Source of the DNA: CAZPRY01 sp964589175
GTDB lineage: Bacteria > Fidelibacterota > UBA2242
DNA length: 64,000 bases
Reading direction: 5' to 3'
NCBI GenBank assembly: GCA_964589175.1
Contig: CAZPRY010000004.1
Location: 102,029-166,028, forward strand
Part shown: positions 17,081-26,084 of the stretch, one piece after another
How positions within the stretch are numbered: position 1 is the first letter of the stretch
Layout: every line of letters begins with the position of its first letter
Made by a program: the position numbers and the translations under genes
Notes under the pieces: generated by a model
Seen by the model: the letters and a program-made list of their open reading frames with translations, nothing else
Databases searched by the model: none
Told to the model about the DNA's origin: nothing

Positions 17081-20000
17081 ATGAAGATATTCAACATGAA
17101 AAAAAACGCATTTCTTATATTATTAATTCTCGGGATAATTGGTCTTCAGGAGTCTGCTCTTCAAGCCCAAACGCCCGCGAGTATGCGCGGTAATGCCAAG
17201 TATCGCCGGCGTGGTTTGATGAATGGCAATCTTGTCCATACGTTTTTTTGGAATTACTGTGAGGTTGGAAGTTATCCGGACGATCCTTCCGGTTGCTGGC
17301 CATCTCTTGATCAGCATTACCTTGATGATATTACATTAATTGTATCGGTTGAAGCTGTAAATGGTGATGGTAGACTCATTCATCCAATGGAGACCCAATA
17401 TCGGGAATTCGTCGATGTGTCACCGGAAGGAGTGCCCTGGGGATTTGAAGCCCGTCCAAACTGGTTTAATATGGATGAAGGCGCAAACTCCTCACCGGCC
17501 ATGAGTAATGATCCGAATACCTGGCCCGAGTACTGGCTGGATAAGCCGCTTTCCTGGGTCGGATATTGGAACGGCTATTTTGGTAAGGGTATCTTTAACG
17601 CCGATCTCGAAACCGTATTTGTTTTCGATGACAGTCCGGATAAAGAACCCAACCTGCTGATGAATTTTTATTGCGATGATCGGGACACGACGCGCGGAGG
17701 AGTTGGACTGGTCGTGAAGGCCCGTGGATTTCAATGGAGCCAGGTTTTAGCCGAAGACTGTATTTTCTGGCTCTACGATATCACCAATGAATCGACCCAT
17801 GATTATCGAAAGTCCTTTTTCTCGCAATACATTGATTGGGGGATTGGCGGTATCGGTGGGAATATTCAGAACATTGGTGAATATGACCTGGATTTGGATA
17901 TTGCCTTTGCATACGGGCCTCCTGGTGCGCTCGGTTATCCCGGGAGCTGGTCGATCGGTTATGCCGGCTACGCATTTCTGGAAAGTCCCGGAATCGATAC
18001 CGATGGGAAAGATAATGACGGTGACGGCATGATCGACGAGTCCCGTGAAAGTAACGGACCCGGTGAATACCTGGATGTCGATCCCTTCGGTTTTACAGAA
18101 GTTAAACGGGCGGATTTTATCCGGGTTTACGGCTATTCACCAACTGCCCACTGGTCAAATGATGAAGACTGTGACTGGAAACCCTATACAGATGTAAATG
18201 GGAATGGTATCTGGGATACGGAAGAGCCATTAAACAATGATGTCGGAGCGGACGGTGTTGGGCCTTATGAAATCCATTATACCGGGCCGGATGCTGGTGA
18301 AGGGGATGGGATGCCGACAAATGGCGAACCCAACTTTAACGAGACTGATCCGGATGAATCGGACCAGATTGGATTGACCGGATTTGATATCTTTCCAACC
18401 CACCGGTACGAGTTGGTTGATGATGAAGGGAACTGGGACGTTTTTAGCCGGCTGGCACCTCCGCTGGATGAAATCGTGCAGCCGAATAACCTGAGTATGT
18501 TTTTCTCTTCGGGGTCCTTCCCATTATTGGTTAACCAGACCGAGCGTTATTCCATGGCATTACTGTTCGGTGAAGACAAGGATGACCTTGTTAAAAATAA
18601 AAAGGCGGTTCAGCAAATCTACAATGCGGATTACCAGTTTGCCAAACCGCCGCTAAAACCTACTGTTACCATTTATCCCGGTGACGGGGAAGTCACCCTG
18701 GTCTGGAATGATGTGGCCGAAAGGTCATTTGATCCCTTTTTACAGGAATTTGATTTTGAAGGTTATCTTATTTACAGGGGAACCGAACCGCAGTTTCTGG
18801 AAAGCAAAGTCATCACCGATTCTTACGGCAATTCAACCTACCGCAAACCGATTGCTCAGTTTGATCTGCAGGACGGCAAAAAAGATCCGCACCCGGTTGA
18901 CATATACGGGATAAAATTTAATCTTGGTAATGATACCGGAATTCGGCATGCTTACACCGATAAAGATGTAAAAAACGGTCAGACCTATTATTATGCCATC
19001 GTTTCCTATGATTACGGATTTTATACCTATAGCGATAAGGGCGTTGAAGGTTTTCAGCCTTCGGAATGCTCGGCCATCATCTCTGTGAATTCACTTGGAC
19101 AGGTGACCTTTACAGATATCAACTGCGGTGTCGCTACTCCGCGACCGGCCGCCGCCGGATACATTCCGGCCCAGATTGACGGCGATATTGAGCATGTCGG
19201 ACCCGGTACGGGCAGCATCGAAATAGACATCGTGGAGAAGTACAAAATTCCTTCGGGTCTGACAACCTTTGAGCTGGCCTTTACAGAGGATACGAAATAT
19301 CATACCGAGAAGTTTCCGTACTATTCTGTCTGGAATGTTGCCACGGATACACTGGTTCTTGACAGTATCTATGTTAACCTTAGCGGCGCGGAGAGCCCGG
19401 TGTTTGACGGAATTACCGTGACAATCTACAATGATACCGCAATCTGGATCGATGATGATAAATCGCGGTTTCTGGAAGGCAGCTTTGACTACGTTCCCAA
19501 AATCCGTTTAAATCCGGATAATGAAGATATCGCCGGTGTGCGCTTAAACATCGAGCAGCCGTCGGATTATATCATCACCTTTTACGATTCGGTTTATACC
19601 TACACTGCCGGTGTACTCGGGTATAAATCGCTGCCGTCAAGCGTTGGGCTTTATAATGTTACGGATTCCGTGGACGCGCTGTATGCGTTGGCGGATATTG
19701 ATAAGGACGGGAAATACAGTCATGGTGATGATATTGTAATCATAATTCCTGATGCTGATTTTATTTTTAAGCGTTACACCTCCTGGATGATCCGTTTTTC
19801 GCCATTGTTTGAAATCGATACGGTCTGGGTGAATGAAGTTCCCTATGCGGATACAACCTGGATCACGGTTGATCCGCCGCAAGCCGGTGACAAGGCCTAT
19901 CTGGCCTTCACCAAGCCCTTTCGTCTAGGCGACAGATACCGATTTACCCTGCAGGGTGCTGATTCCAGTGACGCCCTGGCTAAAACCGAGTTGAATGATA

Positions 20001-20305
20001 TCTGTGTGATTCCGAATCCCTATGTGGTGACGGCTTCCTGGGAGCCGACCAATCTGTATAAGTACGGCCGGGGAGAACGGCGCCTGCACTTTTATCATTT
20101 GCCGAAGGAGTGCACAATCCGGATCTACAATTTGCGCGGTTATCTGGTGGATACAATCGAGCATCACAGCACGGCGGATGACGGTATGGAACCCTGGGAC
20201 ATTTTATCCAAGGACGGGAATGAAATTTCCTATGGAATCTACATATTCCACGTGGACGCTCCGGGCATCGGTGAGAAAATCGGCAGGTTTGCATTGATCA
20301 AATGA
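17081..20305 (+). CDS. Giant secreted partner protein A (FnIII-like, Ca-binding loops, sorting-like C-terminus)
   Basis: A 1,074-residue secreted protein that I cannot place in a named family. It has a signal peptide (residues 1-30, ending ALQAQ) and a conserved front TPASMRGNAKYRRRGLMNGNLVHTFFWNYCEVG. Aspartate/glycine-rich loops such as DTDGKDNDGDGMIDE and DVNGNGIWDTEEP resemble thrombospondin type 3 or dockerin calcium loops. A fibronectin III-like segment follows (PPLKPTVTIYPGDGEVTLVWND). The C-terminus, IRIYNLRGYLVDTIEH ... SYGIYIFHVDAPGIGEKIGRFALIK in pieces, matches the layout of a type A sorting domain. It lies seven bases after the TonB receptor. From base 18497 to the stop it is identical to the next gene. 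ATG 17081 gives 1,074 residues, the same length as its paralog; ATG 17096 is an alternative. Confidence 0.8.
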   Translation: MKIFNMKKNAFLILLILGIIGLQESALQAQTPASMRGNAKYRRRGLMNGNLVHTFFWNYCEVGSYPDDPSGCWPSLDQHYLDDITLIVSVEAVNGDGRLIHPMETQYREFVDVSPEGVPWGFEARPNWFNMDEGANSSPAMSNDPNTWPEYWLDKPLSWVGYWNGYFGKGIFNADLETVFVFDDSPDKEPNLLMNFYCDDRDTTRGGVGLVVKARGFQWSQVLAEDCIFWLYDITNESTHDYRKSFFSQYIDWGIGGIGGNIQNIGEYDLDLDIAFAYGPPGALGYPGSWSIGYAGYAFLESPGIDTDGKDNDGDGMIDESRESNGPGEYLDVDPFGFTEVKRADFIRVYGYSPTAHWSNDEDCDWKPYTDVNGNGIWDTEEPLNNDVGADGVGPYEIHYTGPDAGEGDGMPTNGEPNFNETDPDESDQIGLTGFDIFPTHRYELVDDEGNWDVFSRLAPPLDEIVQPNNLSMFFSSGSFPLLVNQTERYSMALLFGEDKDDLVKNKKAVQQIYNADYQFAKPPLKPTVTIYPGDGEVTLVWNDVAERSFDPFLQEFDFEGYLIYRGTEPQFLESKVITDSYGNSTYRKPIAQFDLQDGKKDPHPVDIYGIKFNLGNDTGIRHAYTDKDVKNGQTYYYAIVSYDYGFYTYSDKGVEGFQPSECSAIISVNSLGQVTFTDINCGVATPRPAAAGYIPAQIDGDIEHVGPGTGSIEIDIVEKYKIPSGLTTFELAFTEDTKYHTEKFPYYSVWNVATDTLVLDSIYVNLSGAESPVFDGITVTIYNDTAIWIDDDKSRFLEGSFDYVPKIRLNPDNEDIAGVRLNIEQPSDYIITFYDSVYTYTAGVLGYKSLPSSVGLYNVTDSVDALYALADIDKDGKYSHGDDIVIIIPDADFIFKRYTSWMIRFSPLFEIDTVWVNEVPYADTTWITVDPPQAGDKAYLAFTKPFRLGDRYRFTLQGADSSDALAKTELNDICVIPNPYVVTASWEPTNLYKYGRGERRLHFYHLPKECTIRIYNLRGYLVDTIEHHSTADDGMEPWDILSKDGNEISYGIYIFHVDAPGIGEKIGRFALIK
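18497..20305 (+). repeat. 1,809-bp exact direct repeat, copy 1
   Basis: Encodes the C-terminal 602 codons of giant protein A. No mismatch was found when compared with 21745-23553 (offset 3,248 bp). Identity begins abruptly at the ATGTTTTTCTC of the MFFSSGSF block and ends exactly with the TGA stop codon. Confidence 0.9.
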
Positions 20306-20328
20306 AGTAGTAACAGAATGAATCGTAA

Positions 20329-23300
20329 ATGGCAAACACATTTTTGAAAAACACTCTAAAATACTGCACGATATATTTACTAACTTTATTTTTATGCTTT
20401 GATGGAATCCTCATTGCCCAAACGCCTGCGACTATGCGCGGTCATGCAAAATATCGCCGGCGTGGTTTGATGAATGGCAATCTCGTTCATACTTTTTTCT
20501 GGAATTATTGTGAAGTCGGAGATTATCCGCAAGCACCTTCCGGTTGCTGGCCCAAACCCGATCACCACTACTGTGATGATGTGACCCTCCTTGTATCTGT
20601 AGAAGTAGAAAATGGTGATGGTGAACTCATTCATCCAATGGAGACCCAATATCGGGAATTCGTCGACAAATCACCCGAAGACATACCCTGGGGATTCGAG
20701 CCGCGTCCGAATTGGTTTAACATGGATGAACAATATAATAAATCACCGGCCCTGAGTAACAATCCCATTACCTGGCCGGAGAGCTGGCCTGACAAACCGT
20801 ACACATGGAATGGGTACTGGAACGGCTATTTTGGCAAAGGTATCTTTAACTCTGACCTGGAAACCACATTTGTATTTGATGATAATCAGGATAAAGAACC
20901 CAACCTGCTGATGAATTATTACAGTGATACGCGGGATTCAACCCGTGGCGGTCTGGGGTTGGTTGTGAAGGCCCGTGGATTTCAATGGAGTCAGGTTTTA
21001 GCCGAAGATTGCATCTTTTGGCTGTACGATATAAAAAACGAATCAACCCATGATTATCGTAAGTCTTATTTCGCCCAGTATATAGACTGGGGAGTTGGCG
21101 GTAATAACTCCGGCAATATCGGTGAGTACGACACTGATTTGGATATCGCTTTTGCTTATATGCCTGTTGGAACGCTCGGTATTCCCGGTAACTGGTATCC
21201 GGTTGGCTATGCCGGCTATGCATTTTTAGAGAGCCCGGGAATATCCACCGACGCAAAAGACAATGACGGTGACGGTATGACCGATGAGTCCCGGGAGAGC
21301 AACGGACCCGGTGAATATCTGGATGTTTACCCCTACGGTTTTACTGAAATTAAACGGGCGAATTTTATTGATATTTACGGCTATTCACCATCAGCCCACT
21401 GGTCAAATGATGAGGACTGTGACTGGCAATCCTATACAGATGTAAATGCTAATGGTGTCTGGGATACGCAAGAGCCCTTAAACAATGATGTCGGAGCAGA
21501 CGGTGTCGGGCCCTATGAACTCCATTACACCGGGCCGGATGATGGTGAAGGAGATGGTCTGCCAACTGATGGTGAACCGAACTATAATGCCACCGATCCC
21601 GATGAATCGGACCAGATCGGCTTAACCGGTTTTGAAATATTTGATATTCATACCTATGAGTTGATAAACGACGAAGAGAATTGGAGAGTATTTTCAAAAG
21701 CGCCTTTACCGTTGAATCAGATTCTCCAGCCGAATAATCTTGGAATGTTTTTCTCTTCGGGGTCCTTCCCATTATTGGTTAACCAGACCGAGCGTTATTC
21801 CATGGCATTACTGTTCGGTGAAGACAAGGATGACCTTGTTAAAAATAAAAAGGCGGTTCAGCAAATCTACAATGCGGATTACCAGTTTGCCAAACCGCCG
21901 CTAAAACCTACTGTTACCATTTATCCCGGTGACGGGGAAGTCACCCTGGTCTGGAATGATGTGGCCGAAAGGTCATTTGATCCCTTTTTACAGGAATTTG
22001 ATTTTGAAGGTTATCTTATTTACAGGGGAACCGAACCGCAGTTTCTGGAAAGCAAAGTCATCACCGATTCTTACGGCAATTCAACCTACCGCAAACCGAT
22101 TGCTCAGTTTGATCTGCAGGACGGCAAAAAAGATCCGCACCCGGTTGACATATACGGGATAAAATTTAATCTTGGTAATGATACCGGAATTCGGCATGCT
22201 TACACCGATAAAGATGTAAAAAACGGTCAGACCTATTATTATGCCATCGTTTCCTATGATTACGGATTTTATACCTATAGCGATAAGGGCGTTGAAGGTT
22301 TTCAGCCTTCGGAATGCTCGGCCATCATCTCTGTGAATTCACTTGGACAGGTGACCTTTACAGATATCAACTGCGGTGTCGCTACTCCGCGACCGGCCGC
22401 CGCCGGATACATTCCGGCCCAGATTGACGGCGATATTGAGCATGTCGGACCCGGTACGGGCAGCATCGAAATAGACATCGTGGAGAAGTACAAAATTCCT
22501 TCGGGTCTGACAACCTTTGAGCTGGCCTTTACAGAGGATACGAAATATCATACCGAGAAGTTTCCGTACTATTCTGTCTGGAATGTTGCCACGGATACAC
22601 TGGTTCTTGACAGTATCTATGTTAACCTTAGCGGCGCGGAGAGCCCGGTGTTTGACGGAATTACCGTGACAATCTACAATGATACCGCAATCTGGATCGA
22701 TGATGATAAATCGCGGTTTCTGGAAGGCAGCTTTGACTACGTTCCCAAAATCCGTTTAAATCCGGATAATGAAGATATCGCCGGTGTGCGCTTAAACATC
22801 GAGCAGCCGTCGGATTATATCATCACCTTTTACGATTCGGTTTATACCTACACTGCCGGTGTACTCGGGTATAAATCGCTGCCGTCAAGCGTTGGGCTTT
22901 ATAATGTTACGGATTCCGTGGACGCGCTGTATGCGTTGGCGGATATTGATAAGGACGGGAAATACAGTCATGGTGATGATATTGTAATCATAATTCCTGA
23001 TGCTGATTTTATTTTTAAGCGTTACACCTCCTGGATGATCCGTTTTTCGCCATTGTTTGAAATCGATACGGTCTGGGTGAATGAAGTTCCCTATGCGGAT
23101 ACAACCTGGATCACGGTTGATCCGCCGCAAGCCGGTGACAAGGCCTATCTGGCCTTCACCAAGCCCTTTCGTCTAGGCGACAGATACCGATTTACCCTGC
23201 AGGGTGCTGATTCCAGTGACGCCCTGGCTAAAACCGAGTTGAATGATATCTGTGTGATTCCGAATCCCTATGTGGTGACGGCTTCCTGGGAGCCGACCAA

Positions 23301-23553
23301 TCTGTATAAGTACGGCCGGGGAGAACGGCGCCTGCACTTTTATCATTTGCCGAAGGAGTGCACAATCCGGATCTACAATTTGCGCGGTTATCTGGTGGAT
23401 ACAATCGAGCATCACAGCACGGCGGATGACGGTATGGAACCCTGGGACATTTTATCCAAGGACGGGAATGAAATTTCCTATGGAATCTACATATTCCACG
23501 TGGACGCTCCGGGCATCGGTGAGAAAATCGGCAGGTTTGCATTGATCAAATGA
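20329..23553 (+). CDS. Giant secreted partner protein B, paralog of the preceding gene
   Basis: A 1,074-residue secreted protein with the same design as its upstream neighbour: signal peptide (ILIAQ at its end), the TPATMRGHAKYRRRGLMNGN front, calcium-loop-like STDAKDNDGDGMTDESR, FnIII-like segment and sorting-like C-terminus. The N-terminal 472 residues differ at many positions from protein A (for example VGSYPDDPS against VGDYPQAPS), while the C-terminal part is identical at the DNA level. The variable front is therefore the likely ligand- or partner-specific part and the constant rear the export, anchoring or docking part. The stop overlaps the start of the next gene (ATGA), so translation is coupled. 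Confidence 0.8.
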   Translation: MANTFLKNTLKYCTIYLLTLFLCFDGILIAQTPATMRGHAKYRRRGLMNGNLVHTFFWNYCEVGDYPQAPSGCWPKPDHHYCDDVTLLVSVEVENGDGELIHPMETQYREFVDKSPEDIPWGFEPRPNWFNMDEQYNKSPALSNNPITWPESWPDKPYTWNGYWNGYFGKGIFNSDLETTFVFDDNQDKEPNLLMNYYSDTRDSTRGGLGLVVKARGFQWSQVLAEDCIFWLYDIKNESTHDYRKSYFAQYIDWGVGGNNSGNIGEYDTDLDIAFAYMPVGTLGIPGNWYPVGYAGYAFLESPGISTDAKDNDGDGMTDESRESNGPGEYLDVYPYGFTEIKRANFIDIYGYSPSAHWSNDEDCDWQSYTDVNANGVWDTQEPLNNDVGADGVGPYELHYTGPDDGEGDGLPTDGEPNYNATDPDESDQIGLTGFEIFDIHTYELINDEENWRVFSKAPLPLNQILQPNNLGMFFSSGSFPLLVNQTERYSMALLFGEDKDDLVKNKKAVQQIYNADYQFAKPPLKPTVTIYPGDGEVTLVWNDVAERSFDPFLQEFDFEGYLIYRGTEPQFLESKVITDSYGNSTYRKPIAQFDLQDGKKDPHPVDIYGIKFNLGNDTGIRHAYTDKDVKNGQTYYYAIVSYDYGFYTYSDKGVEGFQPSECSAIISVNSLGQVTFTDINCGVATPRPAAAGYIPAQIDGDIEHVGPGTGSIEIDIVEKYKIPSGLTTFELAFTEDTKYHTEKFPYYSVWNVATDTLVLDSIYVNLSGAESPVFDGITVTIYNDTAIWIDDDKSRFLEGSFDYVPKIRLNPDNEDIAGVRLNIEQPSDYIITFYDSVYTYTAGVLGYKSLPSSVGLYNVTDSVDALYALADIDKDGKYSHGDDIVIIIPDADFIFKRYTSWMIRFSPLFEIDTVWVNEVPYADTTWITVDPPQAGDKAYLAFTKPFRLGDRYRFTLQGADSSDALAKTELNDICVIPNPYVVTASWEPTNLYKYGRGERRLHFYHLPKECTIRIYNLRGYLVDTIEHHSTADDGMEPWDILSKDGNEISYGIYIFHVDAPGIGEKIGRFALIK
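21745..23553 (+). repeat. 1,809-bp exact direct repeat, copy 2
   Basis: Second copy of the 18497-20305 sequence. The flanks differ at once on both sides (AATCTTGGA against AACCTGAGT before; GCAGATT against AGTAGTA after the stop). Confidence 0.9.
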
Positions 23554-24941
23554 GCAGATTCACACATATAAAGAAACTGGTAATATTTGGATCAGGGATA
23601 GCAATGTCCCTGGGACTGTTCCATTGTGGAGCAAAACATCCGGAATCCCCCATTGTCGCCAAAGTTGAAAACCGGATAATTACCGCCGATGAGTTTGCTT
23701 TTGCCTATGAGTTATCTCCCCGTCAATTAACCGGTTTAGAAAATCGTAAGGCACGCTTAGCGGTGCTGGATGGTTTAGTTGATAGAATAGTATTAGCCCA
23801 AAATGCTGAAAAGTTAGAACTTGGTCTGAAGGACACCGTGATGCAGCGGGCCATTGATCTTTATAAAAGGCAGGCCATTAACCGGGAACTCTATCTGAAG
23901 CATATTCGAACTCCGATCTCAGTCAATGAAGACGAAGAACGGGAAGCATTTCGCCGGTCAAAAATGACGTTGTTTGTCAGGCATTTTGTGAGCGAGCTGG
24001 AAGAAGAAGCCATCAATGTTTCAGAAGGGAAAATGTCATTCGAGCACAATCCGGTATATCCGGGAGTGAAAACGATCGACATGAATATCTATGGACCTGT
24101 CGATGTAATCGGCTGGAATGATGTTCAGGGTGATCTGGAGGAGCAACTGTATAGTTTAACGCTTCATCAATTCTCAGATCCGGTTTTTGACGGTTGGAAA
24201 TATCATGTATTTCAGGTTGTTGAACTGGAGCGGGAAGTGCTGGTTCGGGAGAACGATTTTCAGGCCAACCGTGAATCTCTGCATGGAATATTGCGAAAAC
24301 GTAAAGAGGTCAAAGCGGCAGCTGCCTTTGTTGATGAGATCATGGCTCCCAAGGAGTTGATAATTAAGGCCGATGCATTAAATAAACTGACTGACCGGGT
24401 TTGGAACAACCGTCCGGCCAGTGTTGATCCACGGATTGAATACATCCCGAATGACGAAATAAACACTATCACCGAAAACGATTTGGATATTATTCAACAA
24501 CCCATAGCCATTTATAAAAATGGCAATATGACGATTTCCGATATCTTATTTCACTATAAGGTAAATCCGCAAAAAGTAAGTTATGACAGCAAACTGGCAT
24601 TGCGGGAGAGTTTGAAAAATTCAGTTGCGCTATATGTCAGAGATTGGGTCTTTTCCGAAAAGGGAATTCAGGAAAAGCTGGATCGTTTGCCTTCCGTTAA
24701 AGAAGAGGTACAAACCCGGAAAGAATATCTTCTGGCGAAAAAGATGGTAAACAGGCTTTACGCCGAAGCCGCCGCCGATTTAAAATCCGAGGAAGAATTC
24801 CAGAAATATATTGATGCGTATTTACATGAATTAAAAGAAAATGCCAATATTCAGGTATTTGATGAACAATTGATGGCTGTGACCACGACAGATGAAGGAC
24901 TTTCACGGAAAGTTGATTTCATTGCCGTTCAAACGCAATAA
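23550..24941 (+). CDS. SurA/PrsA-like periplasmic chaperone, possible lipoprotein
   Basis: A 463-residue exported protein. The N-terminus is a hydrophobic export signal with a cysteine (GLFHCGAK) that could be lipidated, although histidine before the cysteine is off-consensus. The mature start PIVAKVENRIITADEFAFAYEL and the following helices (KARLAVLDGLVDRIVLAQNAEKLEL) are the pattern of the SurA N-terminal domain. No clear parvulin PPIase motif follows, so it may be a chaperone without isomerase activity. It is coupled to giant protein B by a four-base overlap and lies 17 bp before the PorV-like gene, which suggests a role in folding or handing over the giant proteins or the barrel proteins. 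Confidence 0.65.
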   Translation: MSRFTHIKKLVIFGSGIAMSLGLFHCGAKHPESPIVAKVENRIITADEFAFAYELSPRQLTGLENRKARLAVLDGLVDRIVLAQNAEKLELGLKDTVMQRAIDLYKRQAINRELYLKHIRTPISVNEDEEREAFRRSKMTLFVRHFVSELEEEAINVSEGKMSFEHNPVYPGVKTIDMNIYGPVDVIGWNDVQGDLEEQLYSLTLHQFSDPVFDGWKYHVFQVVELEREVLVRENDFQANRESLHGILRKRKEVKAAAAFVDEIMAPKELIIKADALNKLTDRVWNNRPASVDPRIEYIPNDEINTITENDLDIIQQPIAIYKNGNMTISDILFHYKVNPQKVSYDSKLALRESLKNSVALYVRDWVFSEKGIQEKLDRLPSVKEEVQTRKEYLLAKKMVNRLYAEAAADLKSEEEFQKYIDAYLHELKENANIQVFDEQLMAVTTTDEGLSRKVDFIAVQTQ

Positions 24942-24958
24942 TCAAACAGGAGAGCTTT

Positions 24959-26008
24959 ATGGTTAAAATTCAAATAAAGCAGACACGGAAACGCGTGATG
25001 ATTATTTCCGTTCTTGTACTACTCTTAACGTCCTCACTGTGGGCTTCCTCAGGCAGGCTGACAAATGTGGGAACCACGGCGGCGCCATTTCTTGAAGTCG
25101 GTGTCGGCTCCCGGGCCATTGGTATGGGAGCTGCGTTCGTCGCCGTTGCGAATGATGTATCGGCTCTGTACTGGAACCCGGCCGGATTGTGTCGGATCGG
25201 TCACTCCGAAGCAGTTTTTGAGCGGGTTGAATGGCTGGCGGATATCAATTTCAATTATCTGGGCGCCACGATTCCTTTTGGAAGATGGGGAAGCGCCGGA
25301 TTTTTTCTGAATGCTATGACGGTTCCGAAAATGGAAGTGCGTTCTGTAGATTTTCCCGACGGTACCGGAGAAGATTTTGATGCAAGCAGTTTAGCCGTTG
25401 GAGTTTCATATTCGCTTGGCTTAACGGACCGGTTTTCCATCGGTGTTACCTGCAAATACATCTCTGAGCGGATCTGGCATGAGAAAACATCCAGCATCGC
25501 CATTGATATCGGAACCCTGTATTTTACGGGTTTAAAAGGTCTGCGGATTGGTGCAGCGATTACCAATTTCGGCCCATCGATGCAGATGGATGGCAGTGAT
25601 TTGATTATTTATTATGATGCTGATCCGAGTATCGATGGTAATAATGACCGGATTATGGGTAAAATGATTACGGATGAATGGCCGCTGCCATTAAACATGC
25701 AGTTTGGAATCGCTTATGATATTTTTGATTCTAAGTTGTCCAAACTCACGGTTGCTGTCGATGCATTTCACCCGATCAATAATACAGAAAGCATCAATGC
25801 CGGCTGTGAATTGTCCATTCTGAATATGCTTTTCGCCCGCATCGGCTATAAGGCCATCGGACAGCAGGATACCGAAGAGGGACTGACCTTCGGCGGCGGG
25901 CTCCGCTATAAGTTGTTCGGACAATCGCATATCAAATTTGACTATGCTTACGCCGATTTCGGACTTCTGGAATACGTGAACCAGTTTACATTGCGACTGG
26001 ATTTCTGA
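24959..26008 (+). CDS. PorV/PorQ-family outer-membrane beta-barrel protein
   Basis: A 349-residue outer-membrane protein. A signal peptide (about 1-30, ending LWASS) precedes TNVGTTAAPFLEVGVGSRAIGMGAAFVAVANDVSALYWNPAG in pieces, the hallmark of the PorV/PorQ (FadL-related) family: a GxxA-rich start followed by the YWNPAG hook. The remainder alternates short beta strands and ends in an aromatic residue (LRLDF). In type IX secretion PorV shuttles cargo carrying C-terminal sorting domains to the attachment complex. Its place here, directly after two sorting-domain-like giant proteins and a chaperone, suggests a dedicated copy. CAGGAGAG is a good ribosome binding site. Confidence 0.85.
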   Translation: MVKIQIKQTRKRVMIISVLVLLLTSSLWASSGRLTNVGTTAAPFLEVGVGSRAIGMGAAFVAVANDVSALYWNPAGLCRIGHSEAVFERVEWLADINFNYLGATIPFGRWGSAGFFLNAMTVPKMEVRSVDFPDGTGEDFDASSLAVGVSYSLGLTDRFSIGVTCKYISERIWHEKTSSIAIDIGTLYFTGLKGLRIGAAITNFGPSMQMDGSDLIIYYDADPSIDGNNDRIMGKMITDEWPLPLNMQFGIAYDIFDSKLSKLTVAVDAFHPINNTESINAGCELSILNMLFARIGYKAIGQQDTEEGLTFGGGLRYKLFGQSHIKFDYAYADFGLLEYVNQFTLRLDF

Positions 26009-26084
26009 TTTCTCTGAGCTGAGATCGCCCACACGGGTGCGCGATCGTAAAATAACTATTAAGCACTTAAAGGTTGAAGCCCCT
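26009..26084 (+). other. Intergenic hairpin inside the operon
   Basis: Seventy-six bases between the PorV-like gene and the next secreted protein. GATCGC (26023-26028) can pair with GCGATC (26041-26046) around a loop that itself contains CCC/GGG. No T-run follows, so it is more likely an mRNA-processing or stability element than a terminator. It also sits at the point where base composition of the coding DNA changes. Confidence 0.4.

Noticed and set aside
18497..23553. Transposon or insertion sequence as source of the 1,809-bp repeat
   Set aside because: The repeat lies wholly within coding sequence in frame, has no terminal inverted repeats or transposase, and ends at a stop codon.
26023..26046. 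Hairpin after the PorV-like gene as a transcription terminator
   Set aside because: No T-run follows the stem, and genes continue downstream with the same orientation; kept only as a possible processing element.
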